Assembly (NCBI RefSeq): GCF_000787575.1
Contig: NW_012236490.1
Span: forward strand, 1-49,592
Reading direction: 5' to 3'
DNA from: Acytostelium subglobosum LB1
Taxonomy: Eukaryota > Evosea > Eumycetozoa > Acytosteliales > Acytosteliaceae
Length of the DNA stretch: 49,592 bases
Shown here: positions 28,509 through 40,333 of the stretch, piece after piece
Layout: each line of letters opens with the position of its first letter
Numbering within the stretch: the first letter of the stretch is position 1
The notes under the pieces: generated by a model
What the model saw: only the letters and a program-made list of their open reading frames with translations
What the model was told of the DNA's origin: nothing
The model's database searches: none
Program-made: the position numbers and the translations under genes

Positions 28509-29084
28509 ATGAGCGAATCAGACGACGACACAGAGAACGAGAATGATGATGCTGATGATCATGATCACACATCAAACACTGATGAACCGATTGGATCACC
28601 GGACCAATCACCTCCAAGTTCACCGGAATCAACTTTGGAGTACCAGGATGAAGATAACCATGACGTTGTCGTTGGTCCTAAAGAGAAGGAGAAGAAGAAG
28701 GATGAACCACTGAGAATTCCATCCAAGGTCAAGAGACTACAACTGTACAAAACTGCTGTCGAGTATATTGATAACAAGGTGCCATACTGGAAACACCTGG
28801 ACAATCTCATAAAGTACGAGGAATCCGCTGAGTATTCTGACTGTGCCAATACTGTGGCCTCAACGCTGATTCAGAAGATACTGAAGTATTCATTGAGAGG
28901 AGTCCATTCTGATCTGTTCAGAATACTGGCCAAGAGGACAATACATCTCACTTCAGGTATTCGAGTGGAATACCTATTCCAAGTCTCACGATCAAGAGGA
29001 TGGTTGCGCAACCAAGTTGTTAGCCAATTCTATGCCACAGATATCACTAACTTCAACCAACGACTACAAGGAACTTCACAATGA
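28509..29084 (+). CDS. Third ORF of the retrotransposon, function unknown
   Basis: 191 codons between pol and the 3' LTR. Its frame (phase +2 relative to pol) is open back to 28398, overlapping the pol end, so it may be expressed by frameshifting or from its own ATG. Residues 1-75 are acidic and Ser-rich (SDDDTENENDDADD); residues about 80-190 are a basic, helical domain (KVKRLQLYKTAVEYID ... SLRGVHSDLFRILAKRTIHL). It does not look like a chromodomain, envelope protein (no signal or transmembrane segment) or RNase H. Intact length in a young element implies recent selection. Confidence 0.75.
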   Translation: MSESDDDTENENDDADDHDHTSNTDEPIGSPDQSPPSSPESTLEYQDEDNHDVVVGPKEKEKKKDEPLRIPSKVKRLQLYKTAVEYIDNKVPYWKHLDNLIKYEESAEYSDCANTVASTLIQKILKYSLRGVHSDLFRILAKRTIHLTSGIRVEYLFQVSRSRGWLRNQVVSQFYATDITNFNQRLQGTSQ

Positions 29085-29152
29085 TCAACTGGATCAATCA
29101 CTGCAATTAATGAACAAGACAAATACATCACTGGATGGGGGGGTCTTTCATT

Positions 29153-29163
29153 AAGAGGAGCAG
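29153..29163 (+). promoter_or_regulatory. Polypurine tract
   Basis: AAGAGGAGCAG directly precedes the 3' LTR, a purine-rich site suited to plus-strand priming. A G7 run lies 16 bp further upstream. Confidence 0.6.
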
Positions 29164-29459
29164 TGTTGGGCTTACACAATTATATATATATGGATAGATG
29201 ACACGCGCCGAGCTGGCATCTAATAGAATTGTGTTCCAAAGCCAAGACTGTATATATGGCGTGAGTCTCCATCATAATGGCGAGGGTCATCATGATAGCG
29301 GAGACAACCGACTACACTAATCACACGTACGCTCATGGATGACCGTACACAATAAATACCCGGGACTGTTAGTCACGACTGGACAACAATTACCCTTACC
29401 CCCTATTATCTGTCTATATTATTACTATCCACGCCATAACTATACACTAAAGTCTTACA
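29164..29459 (+). repeat. 3' LTR
   Basis: 296 bp, one substitution from the 5' LTR, followed by GCAGG. Confidence 0.95.
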
Positions 29460-29468
29460 GCAGGGGCT

Positions 29469-30344
29469 TTGGACTATCGGGAGCGGATGATGACAATGCT
29501 CTGTGGGCCTATAAAGCGATGTTCCGTCTCGACCCAGAAGGATGATGAACACTATAAATGCCCTACCACCATCGCCGATAAGATTAGGCTCACCGCTATA
29601 CTCATACTCAAGACACATGGGTCATATGTCCCCAGCAACAGCAGTGGTAGTAGTGTTGTCGTTGACTGCCTATGCCAAGAAGAACAAGTTGATGGAGATC
29701 ATGCAGATCAACAATCAGAAGACCAGTGTTACCATCTCCAGCATGTCACATTCACAGAGGCGTTGCTACAACATCAGATTGGAGAGTCAGATCACATGCG
29801 ATTGCCCATCATTTACTCTCGGAAAGAGTGGATATCGAGGAAACTATTGCAAGCATATCGCCATGGTGTGTTGGAACCCTTTGGTCAGCTCTTTGCAACC
29901 AACTTTGCACGACAAGCACTCACTCAGTGCCAGAGAAGCGAGTTGACGGACAAGATAACAGCATATTGTTTGGACAATCAACACATCGTTGGAGACCGCC
30001 TTAATGTTACAACATCCGTTGCGCTGCAGTGCGACACCTCGACTCCTCCTAGTCTTCCCTACACCACCAACAGAGAAGAAGAAGAGAGGAAGACCAAAAA
30101 AAGAATGTCCCAAGTGCACCAGCCAATCCAGCCATACCATTAGACCCACCCACTGTACCTGCAGGACCAGACAGACTCTCCACTGCATCAATTGAGCGAT
30201 CAGCTCAGCCGAGATCACCATCTGGCGACCCCACTTTGTTTGATTCAACATCAACCAACTACCCTACAACTCAAGATATAGAAAGCCCAACTCTCAAGCT
30301 ATCGAATGATAGGCCTAAGAAAAGACAAAAAGATTATTAAACAT
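29469..30344 (+). pseudogene. Mutator-like transposase fragment, copy B
   Basis: 29469-29640 encodes HYKCP ... IRLTAILILKTHGSYVP, resembling the zinc-binding N-terminal DNA-binding region of MULE transposases. The DDE core is missing. From about 29670 the frame starting 29542 reads YNIRLESQITCDCPSF followed by GNYCKHIAMVCW, a complete CxC...CxH SWIM finger. A third frame (29989-30195) gives KKRGRPKK and CPKC. The last 545 bp are the inverted twin of 5978-6522. The frames disagree, so the gene is dead. The 3' LTR of the gypsy element ends 10 bp upstream. Confidence 0.65.
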
Positions 30345-30595
30345 ATATATTACAATCAAAGTCATAATTGAGAGGTTATTATCTGTACTTTTCTTGATTG
30401 ACTTGGGCTCAAAACACTTTAAGTCCAAAGGTCGTGCACGATTCGACCCAATTGGGTTTGGAAAATGTTGTGGCGTGGGTTGAGAAATGTTATATTATGA
30501 TGATTAATTTTGTTCTTTATTGTCCTCATATTATCCTCATTGAAAACCTACATACACAATTTTGAAGTTATATAATATATCTCTTTCTTTCAGCC

Positions 30596-30598
30596 ATG

Positions 30599-30648
<50 letters not shown>

Positions 30649-31918
30649 AGATGTAAATGAAGTAGTAAACAAGGAGTCCACCAATGACGACGCCTCCAAG
30701 AAGTCTACTCATGATGCACCAATCTGCGACGACCATATACCTCCATCAACGGCTCATTCTATTCTCGCTCATTCATCTGCGACTCATCCCCACATCACAG
30801 AGTCAATGTCTATGCAAGTGCCCGTTCCCTCATCCACAGCAACTACTGCGCCCATATCCACGCTTCCCCAAGTGACACCAACACTGCCATCCTATATTGA
30901 ACACCTCCGCATTGCCCGTGGTACAGATCCAAACAATGTTCGAGTCAATCTTCATTCATTTAAGGGGATCCTATGTTCTAAACCTGGCGGCAATGACCGT
31001 TCTGGTTGGCTTGACCAGAAAGTCATGGCATACTTTGCACAAAGATTTCACTATGACATTTTCTTACCGTGGGTCAATACCAAGTCATACTGTGAATCTC
31101 CTTCGACCTTCCCGGTTCGCATACACGACACACATACATTGGCAATGCTCAAAGATCATCCAAACTCAGTGGTCAGCTATGGAAAAGAGGTTGAGATTCA
31201 CCTCCTACCCATCGAACTAGGCTGTCATTGGTCACTTCTCCTGGTGGTATCATCCCACAAACTGGCACAGGCATACATTCACATGGACACAATGGACACA
31301 ATAGGCACAAAGAACATGCACATACCCCCAGAGGTCTACAAATATATGGGCATTGATGACTCGCAAGTCAAAGGATATCCACTCTCATGTTGGCCAGTCC
31401 CAAACAACTTATACAACTGTGGTCCTGCAACGCTATACTCAATGGAACTGGTGCTTTGGATTATACGACATTACCTGACATCATCATCATCATCAGCCGA
31501 TGACATCCCACGTGTCCAGCTGCCCAAGAATGCTGGAATCTACATGGACATCGATCTTGACGCAGACATTGCATCTCAAAGAGACCACTATGGCCAGGTA
31601 ACTGAGAGTCTTGTGAATATTTTGCAGGTCTACAGGATGAAGAAAAACAACCGTGAATTCTCAATGCAATCCGATAATGATGTCAACCCTGTGCTATTCT
31701 TCGAGCGACACTACAGAAAGAAGATGATTATCTACTTTTTTCGCCATGAGGACCTCTCACCACTTTATGACCCGTCTGGGGCATTTAGACCTAAGAGCAC
31801 TGGACCATTTAGCAAGCCTAAGAGTATTGATCAGATCTACAATTTCTATGAGTCTCTACCAATACCAGAGGCATCCTTAAAGAGAAAGAAACCGGATTCA
31901 GATGACTTAGAGGAATAA
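30596..31918 (+). CDS. Ulp1/C48-like cysteine peptidase with N-terminal polyAsn
   Basis: 440 codons, uninterrupted. It starts with Met plus 16 Asn, then a Ser/Thr/Pro-rich linker. From about residue 100 a folded domain begins. WLDQKVMAYFAQRF (138-151) matches the conserved entry helix of Ulp1 enzymes. The catalytic series is His211 in GCHWSLLL, Asp231 in IHMDTMD and Cys275 in NNLYNCGPAT. The usual oxyanion Gln appears to be Asn. A splice-acceptor-like TTTCTTTCAG lies just before the ATG, so an upstream exon is possible. The C-terminus is basic and Ser/Pro-rich (LKRKKPDSDD). It is the best-preserved of the three Ulp1-like genes here and, like them, is adjacent to transposase debris. Confidence 0.7.
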
Positions 31919-32442
31919 GAAGAAGAAATAGCAGTAACCAAAAAGAGATAACAAACAATATTGAAGACGGTATTATTATTAACCAAGAGTTAGATGGAGA
32001 TATAAAAACAGATAATACAATGAAAGTGATCAGACCACGAGGTTGGTCTCACACGCTTGCGTAAACAGTTGTTCTTGTTTTCTGGTATTAAATGGAGAGT
32101 TGGACCTACTTTTGAACCCTGTCATATGACGTTTTATCTCATTTGTAATAACACAAGACTGTTTATAAGAGTCATATTACATATATATACATATATATAC
32201 ATACATAGTCGTTCTCCTTCAGGAGTGTATCAGTTGATCACTGGAAAGACTATGTCTGTACTGTCTAGTCCATTCGATACTCACCAATTCATTATGTTCC
32301 AAGGCAGTGAAACCAATGAATCACTCTGCGCGGAGCTGGATGCTACGACAGGACCTTGACAGGTTTAAAAGTAATTGCTGCAAGGTAAGTCATTGCAAGT
32401 GTGACGTTGTTGTTATTTATCATGTCTTTAAAGCTAACAAAG
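31919..32442 (+). other. Short coding-like piece, otherwise intergenic
   Basis: 32200-32359 encodes SPSGVYQLITGKTMSVLS followed by FDTHQFIMFQGSETNESLC and a stop. It reads like the end of a secreted or lectin-type protein. It may be related to the fragments at 4.3-4.8 kb, but I cannot align them. The rest is AT-rich. Confidence 0.25.
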
Positions 32443-33988
<1,546 letters not shown>

Positions 33989-35628
33989 ATGAAGATGACA
34001 AAAACAACGAAAACAAAGATGTTGCCGACAGTGACATGTTGACAACTACGATTATGATGATGACAGCAACGATGACCAACTCTATGATATATTTGTTTGT
34101 TGAGGCAAAGTTAGGAATTACTATCATCAATCAGTCGAACCACTTTTCCGTTGTGTTTACTTACATCGATGCCCTGTCCTGATATATTTCCTGCACTTGA
34201 TTCACTGGTGTTCACCCACAGGACTATGTCAAAGAGCTGCTAACTGCGATAACTGTCACCATTGTAAGATGATCGCGGCCACAAACATATGCCTATTACA
34301 GAATGATGGATGGCTTTTTATCAATGTGACAAGTTGCTGAAAGCGATCCAAGATAAAACTGAATATTTATAAATATGTAAATTTTAAAATATGTAAATAT
34401 ATTATTATATATTATTATAATTATACTTATTTATTTACATTCCTGTAACTCCAAAAACATTGCTGTCACAACGTCATCAGTCTGGAATGGAAAGACGAAC
34501 ATTATTTAAACACTAACAGTCAATAGACATTTAATTTTTTTATTTATCGAGTTCTAAGTTCAATATATCTTATAACCTGAGATAATCAAGTTGGGCAATT
34601 ATAATTTAGTGTAAGCAAAACTAATTTAGACTCGAAGTTCTGGACCATTTATCACAAACTCATTTTAGCGAACTTCAATGTAATCACATTTTTCTTTTTA
34701 CGCATTAATGTAAATTGTCTGTATTTTTATATCTAGATTTTGAATTATTTTTATTTAATTAACATTTAAATATTAGCAAAACAGCTCGAGAGAAGATTCT
34801 GCTCGTTTTTTAAAAATACTTAACACACTTTCGAGGGTACCCTTTTGAAAGTCATTCATTATGTTAATACAAATACTATTCTTTATCATAATGGACCCAT
34901 CCAATAGTAAGTATGATTGGTTGATTAATTAATTGTTAATTGTTAACTCTTATTAGTTCTAGAACCTTTCTTCAAATAGTTTCAATGATTTAAGTTAGAT
35001 CCTTTACCAAATAATCCCATTGATAGTTGTGCAATCCTTTTTCACAGAGTAGAATAGTAGCCGATATCAATTTTATTGATTATAGTCAATTCCAAGATGA
35101 TAGATTGTCCTCGTGAAAGATGTCAAGATCCAAGTGAAAGATACTTTTTTCCTAGTCCTCGAAAAGATAATAGATTGTCCTCGTGAAAGATGTTAAGATC
35201 CTCGTGAAAGATACTATCTTAGTCCTAGTGAAAGATGATAGTGGGGTGTACAGTGTACAATGTGTGCAATGTCCATCCTCAAACCCTTTGTCCATTACTT
35301 GTCTATGGATGATAGGTTTGAGGATATCTGTTTTCAACACGACAATATGCTTACTCATAGGTAATGCTAAAGACTGAGGCTCAGTTCAGTTTGAAAACCC
35401 TATCAACGCTGGAATAATAAAATAATATTATCAGAGCAAGTTGTTCATCTAAAAATATATAAATTAACCTGCTCAGGAGTTTAACCGTCAGTTCACGCTA
35501 TTGATGGGCAAATTTGGTCTTTTTTGTATCCCATTCATCCAATTTGGAAACAACAAGAAGAATATCAAGGAAAAACAAAGGATATTTACTTACCAATCAG
35601 AGGCTCGATATACACAATGGACACGTTG
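33989..35628. other. AT-rich region without genes
   Basis: This is the most AT-rich part of the window (especially 34330-35100). A partial repeat of the preceding acidic exon end (GATGACCAACTCTATGA, about 34069-34085) is the only coding echo. No ORF looks real. Confidence 0.6.
35101..35230 (+). repeat. 70-bp tandem duplication
   Basis: TAGATTGTCCTCGTGAAAGA starts at 35101 and again at 35171. Within each unit CTCGTGAAAGAT-like and AAGTGAAAGATAC-like submotifs recur, suggesting repeated slippage. Confidence 0.8.
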
Positions 35629-36891
35629 TTAGAGTCTAAGGTCAGTTGATGTTGTTGGGAACTTCCAAAATGATATGATTCCATCGCCGTGTGCCTCATT
35701 AACAGTCACAAATAGTGCCATCTCATTATCGAGAGGCCTCCAAATGGTCTCTAAATACACATGACATCCACTAATACCAAAGAATTGCCGAGTTATTGTT
35801 GGTGTCGATTTGAGCAAGTTCAAAAGAGAGACAGGGGCGACTTGACTGATTTTGATTGGTGTGTAGCCTGGCTTGATTTGGACAATGATGTGTGCAAGTC
35901 TGTTCATCTTGGTAAGAGAACCACTATTGAACTCTAGAAACGATGATGGATTGTGATGTCTTGGTTTATGGAGAATTGTGATTGTATTGGCTTTCATGGT
36001 CAGACGGGTGTGAGAAAGCCAAAGTTCTCAGGAGAGAACCGAGTGTTTTGAATCGACAGCGATATAATTGGTGGAATGTGCCCATTTGGGCGCATTACAG
36101 ACTGTGGTATATGCCCTGCTTGAAGTGGTTGCTTGATCAAAGCGATCCAATGAAAGCTGTATTACTGACTGAGGTATATATGTCCAACTTGAAGAGGTTG
36201 ATTGAAACTAGTCAATGATAGCTATAGATGTGTCACTGACTGTGGAATGTGTCCAACTTGAAGTGGTTGGTTGAGATCCACCAATGTTAATTGTGTCACT
36301 GACTCTGGTATATGTCCAGCTTGAAGTGGTTGATCGAGGCGGTATATGTCCAGCTTGTAGTGGTTGGTTGAAAGATGAGAGTGATAGATGTGTCACAGAC
36401 TGCGGTATATGTCCAGCTTGAAGTAGTTGATTGAAATATTGTAATGATAGATGTGTCACTGACTGTGGTATATGTCCAACTTGAAGAGGTTGGTTCAAAT
36501 GGACTGATGATAGATATGTGACTGACTGTGGGATACCACCATGAAGGAGATGGTGAGGGTAAGGATATATCAGCACTTGCAAACTTGTGACCCCCGAAGG
36601 GATTGAAGGAATCTGGACCAGATGAGCATTATTATGATGAGGTGGAGAGCCCTCAATTGTAAAGTGTGTCGCCAGCTGTCGATCTGAGTTAAGAATGTTA
36701 GTCAAGTGCTCAAGTGATCTCAAGTTGGTATTTGATAGTGTGGCGTAGTCACGGTAGTACTTCAATGATGGGACTATACTCTGTAGTTGAAAGAATATAC
36801 TTCTGTTTACTAGGAGATAACAAAGTATATCAATGTTATCAAGATGTGAAAGTGCGCGTCTTAAGATGTAAATAGGCAAAGTAGTGATCAT
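35629..36891 (-). pseudogene. F-box / FNIP-repeat gene with frameshifts
   Basis: It starts with an F-box-like helix (ILRRALSHLDNIDILCYLLV) and about four good FNIP repeats (FNQPLQAGHIPQSVTHLSL). Near 36340 the frame slips and the same repeat DNA is then read out of phase, giving TTSSWT-type peptides. A second slip and an in-frame TAG follow around 36220. The C-terminal unique part is open again at 35997-35629. The repeat DNA itself is well conserved, so the damage is recent or due to sequencing errors. Confidence 0.65.
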
Positions 36892-37201
36892 TCTTATTGC
36901 TCCTCTATGTGTTGTTTGTGCGTGTTGTCTTTCTTCTCTTTGTCAGTGCACTGATAAGAATGAGAATGATCCGCGCCACTTTCTTCACCCTGATGACATG
37001 AACTCTCTTCACATATATTACCTAAAGAGGAGATGGGACTCAACTCCAGCCATCAGTTATTATTTTTTTTGAATAATCTCAAACTTTGATTCATTACAGA
37101 TTCATTCATTCCTTCTTTCATTCATTCATTCATTGGTACCAACTGTATACATATATTCATATACATTGTCCATCGCATAGTATTGCTTTGATTCATTCAT
37201 G

Positions 37202-39819
37202 ATGAAGTTCTACGTTCACTTTGAAGGCCAGCCCGAGTACACATGTATCGTTCAACCTCTGTCGCAGCAGCAACAGTTGCAGTCCATCCTAGACTTGAAG
37301 TTGGTATGTATGTGAAGTTGAGTGATAAGTTGATTGAGTTGTACTCGTCACTTTGATCTGACTAACTAACTAACTTTACTCACTCATTCATTCATTCATT
37401 CGATCGATCAACCAAACAAAGTACTTTGTAAAAGAATACAGATCAGTTCATGGAGATAGTAATCAGATGACATCAAATTCAATCGATTTGAAGGATGTCA
37501 AGGGAAAGAAGTTGGTTGACTCTACTCATTTGCTCAAGGCCATCAAGAACATGGATGATGTATACGTTGTGAAGAATAACAACACTCCAACACCTGACCC
37601 TGTTGCTGATGTTGCAACATCATCAAAGTCATCAGAGGTTGTTGCTCCTGCTCCTGCTGCTACTGCTGCAAGCACATCATCATCAATCTCATCACAGTCA
37701 ACATCAAAAACTGAGACGACGTCGACGATATCATCTGCGTCATCTGCATCGTCCCCTTCCCAATCTCAATCCCCATCGACTTTGACATCATCATCGTCGT
37801 CAACATCATCGCCGGCAGCGAGCACACCCGACAAGAAGGTGCCTGTATCGATATCAACAGGCTGTGATCCAAAGTATCAGGCATTTGTGTTGAACCTGCT
37901 CGAGCAGGGCAACCAGCTGTACGACAAACAGTTGTACAGGGGCGCAGTGCAATACTATGAGAACGTGCTGCAAGTCCATCCAACCGAGAAGACAACACTG
38001 GTGCGAATGGCCACCATTTATCACAAGGCCGAGAAATGCGACAAGGCACTTAAGTTCATTGAGTCTGCCATTAAGCATCATTCAAAGGACAAGGATCACA
38101 TGCTCAACGTGCTGTACGGCAACATCCTTACCGGTGTGAAGGAGTTTGAGGATGCCGCTGCGCAGTTCAAGCTCGCCGCCAATATCATGGGCAAGAAGCA
38201 CAAGGACTATTTGACGACGCGCGCACTCATGGCCAAGGCGATGTACGACACGAGGATACAGTCCAACCAGCAGGAGGCATGCGAGGTGCTCAACGAGGTC
38301 AAGAACACCGACGAGGGCAACTTGCAGGGCCTCATTGGTTTCGCCTACGTTCTGATCGATAACAAGCGACACAATGATGCATTGTTGGTGCTGATGCAGT
38401 TGTTGTCGCGCATGGGCAACTCGGGCGATCGCAACCCAGTAGCCAACTACACCAAGGAGGCGCTGGCCGACTATGCCCGTGAGTTTGGAGCACAGCAGAT
38501 ACTCGTGCAGCTGAAGGACACGCTCAACACTGCGCCCGTGCTCGCATTCATGTCATCCGTGGTCAAGGAGTACGGCGCCATCGAGGCCTCGGTCGACTTT
38601 ATGAAGCAAGCGCTGCAAATGGACCCGACCAACGCCAACTACGCACACAACGTGCTACATGGACTCGAGGTGTGCAACAAGTACACCGAAGCCATCAATG
38701 TATTCATGAAGTTCTTGCAGACGAACAAGACACGCGGTCTCTCCAACTACAAGCTCACGAATGGCAGCATCCTGGCCATACTGCACAAGCAGCAACACAT
38801 TGACTATCTCAACAACCCTTTGTTGTCACTCAGCTACAAGCGAAAGATGCCAGACACTGGCCCCATCCCAGTGCCCAAGAACCTGTTGGACGTGGCACCA
38901 GACGATCAGCCCACGGACGCACCCTACACCAAGGACGACCTGGACCTCATGTCACTCTGGTTCACCATCGTCAAGATACTCTATGTGCTGGGCATTCTGG
39001 AGCCGCTGCCCGCGCTGATCTCGGCGCTGGAGCCACTGCGCAAGGACAGGAACCTGCATCTCACCGTCACGAGGAACGAGCAGGCCTACTTCATGTGCAT
39101 CTCGCAGCTGATGACATTCAGGGAGCTGCCCATCCCCAACTACCCACCCATTTACATCGCTGGAGACAGTCACTCGACTGTTCCCGCGTGGACCACTTGC
39201 ACAATCGATGGCAAGCCACGTCTATTCCATCCACTCCTGACGACAGGATTGAAGATGTGGCATCTTCGACCGAGCAGCAAGTTCTTCCCCAAGTTCAATT
39301 TCTATGCCGTCACCTGTACCGCTCCCAAAGGTTCCGAGATCGTCTTCCAATTCGGTGAGATTGATTGTCGCGAAGGTATCCTAGTGTCTGTTGATAAATG
39401 TCGATACAATGTATGTACTTCCAATCACTCAATGGAACCATTCCACTCACTCACTAACCCATTCAAATCAATCAATCAAGACTATCGAGGAAGGTATCGA
39501 AGTTACAATTGATATATATATTGCGGCACTGAAGGTATTGATACAGAAGTATAATTACAAGGCGTATATTCACCCTGTGGTACCAGTGTTGGACCAGACG
39601 AGGACAATGGTCAAGGCATTCAACAAGATATTCAAGGAGAAGGTGATGAAGGTTAAGGAGTTGGTATGGTTGGACTTCTTTGATGAGTTGTTAGACTCCA
39701 CTGGCAATGGTTTCAATCAAGAATATGCCATGGATGGTACACACATGAATCCATCCTATGTGCGACTAGTTGAGCGAACGATCAATGATCACTACAGGTC
39801 AAAACAATCAAATAAGTAA
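37202..39819 (+). CDS. TPR protein with C-terminal SGNH-hydrolase-like domain
   Basis: Three exons, 37202-37303, 37422-39410 and 39481-39819, joined by GT-AG introns of 118 and 70 nt in phase, give 809 residues. The N-terminal about 80 residues form a small domain (MKFYVHFEGQPEY ...). A Ser/Ala/Thr-rich linker follows, then about ten TPR-like helical pairs (residues about 170-450). The last 200 residues carry SGNH/GDSL blocks: GDSHS at 615-619 (nucleophile Ser617 proposed), FGEIDCR in the block III position, and DGTH with Asp782 and His785 as the catalytic pair. TPRs mediate protein contacts; SGNH enzymes are esterases or deacylases. The combination suggests an acyl-modifying enzyme on a scaffold, inferred only. 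The second exon boundary falls inside the hydrolase domain, which supports the splice model. Confidence 0.75.
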
Positions 39820-40333
39820 AGTAAAGAATAGTCATCACCGTCACCAATTCATCGTCACCATCATACCAATAGATCAATGACCGATCAATGACCATTTTTG
39901 GACTTTATACAAAGAACACGTTCTTTCTGTTGTTCAGAATGCCGTTTTCCTATTTAGTTCTCTGTTTGGACTTGGTCTGATGCCAATTATGAGGTGGACC
40001 TTGGCCCAGGGCCCAAAAACGACAAAAATATCTGTTTTTTGGTTTAAAACCTATTATTAATGGGAACTGTGATGTTTTGAATGACTGTTCAGTGATGATT
40101 CGTTTGAATTGAACGTCTCGTACATGCAAAGGATTGATGTTGTTGGAATTGGATGATGACAAGCCTGCCATCTTGAGAACGTCTAGACATGTCCAAGATA
40201 GATACTTAAAATCATAAATATCACAATCATTAAAATATCATCAACTTCATCTTATACTATTACAATCTACAAATAATACAATCCTAAGATCATATACTAA
40301 TACTTATTCATACATTTATTTATATATACAACA
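39820..40333. other. Intergenic, no gene seen
   Basis: 3' flank of the TPR/SGNH gene and an AT-rich 5' flank of the transporter gene (TATATATACAAC before the ATG). A minus-strand 73-codon frame here lacks any recognisable feature. Confidence 0.5.

Larger units (their letters stand above)
23528..29459 (+). mobile_element. Complete Ty3/gypsy LTR retrotransposon
   Basis: It is bounded by 296-bp direct LTRs starting TGTTGGG and ending CTTACA, and flanked by the 5-bp target duplication GCAGG (23523-23527 and 29460-29464). The gene order gag, zinc knuckle, protease, reverse transcriptase, RNase H, integrase defines Ty3/gypsy. The LTRs differ at a single base (A at the left, G at the right, in GGCGAGRGTCATC), implying a recent insertion. 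The internal region is interrupted only by an assembly gap and a suspicious A tract in the reverse transcriptase. No chromodomain is seen after the integrase. Confidence 0.95.

Noticed and set aside
36884-37072. Small plus-strand ORF with a signal-peptide-like start
   Set aside because: Its start overlaps the antisense F-box/FNIP start codon and the C-terminal part has no protein character. There is no independent support.
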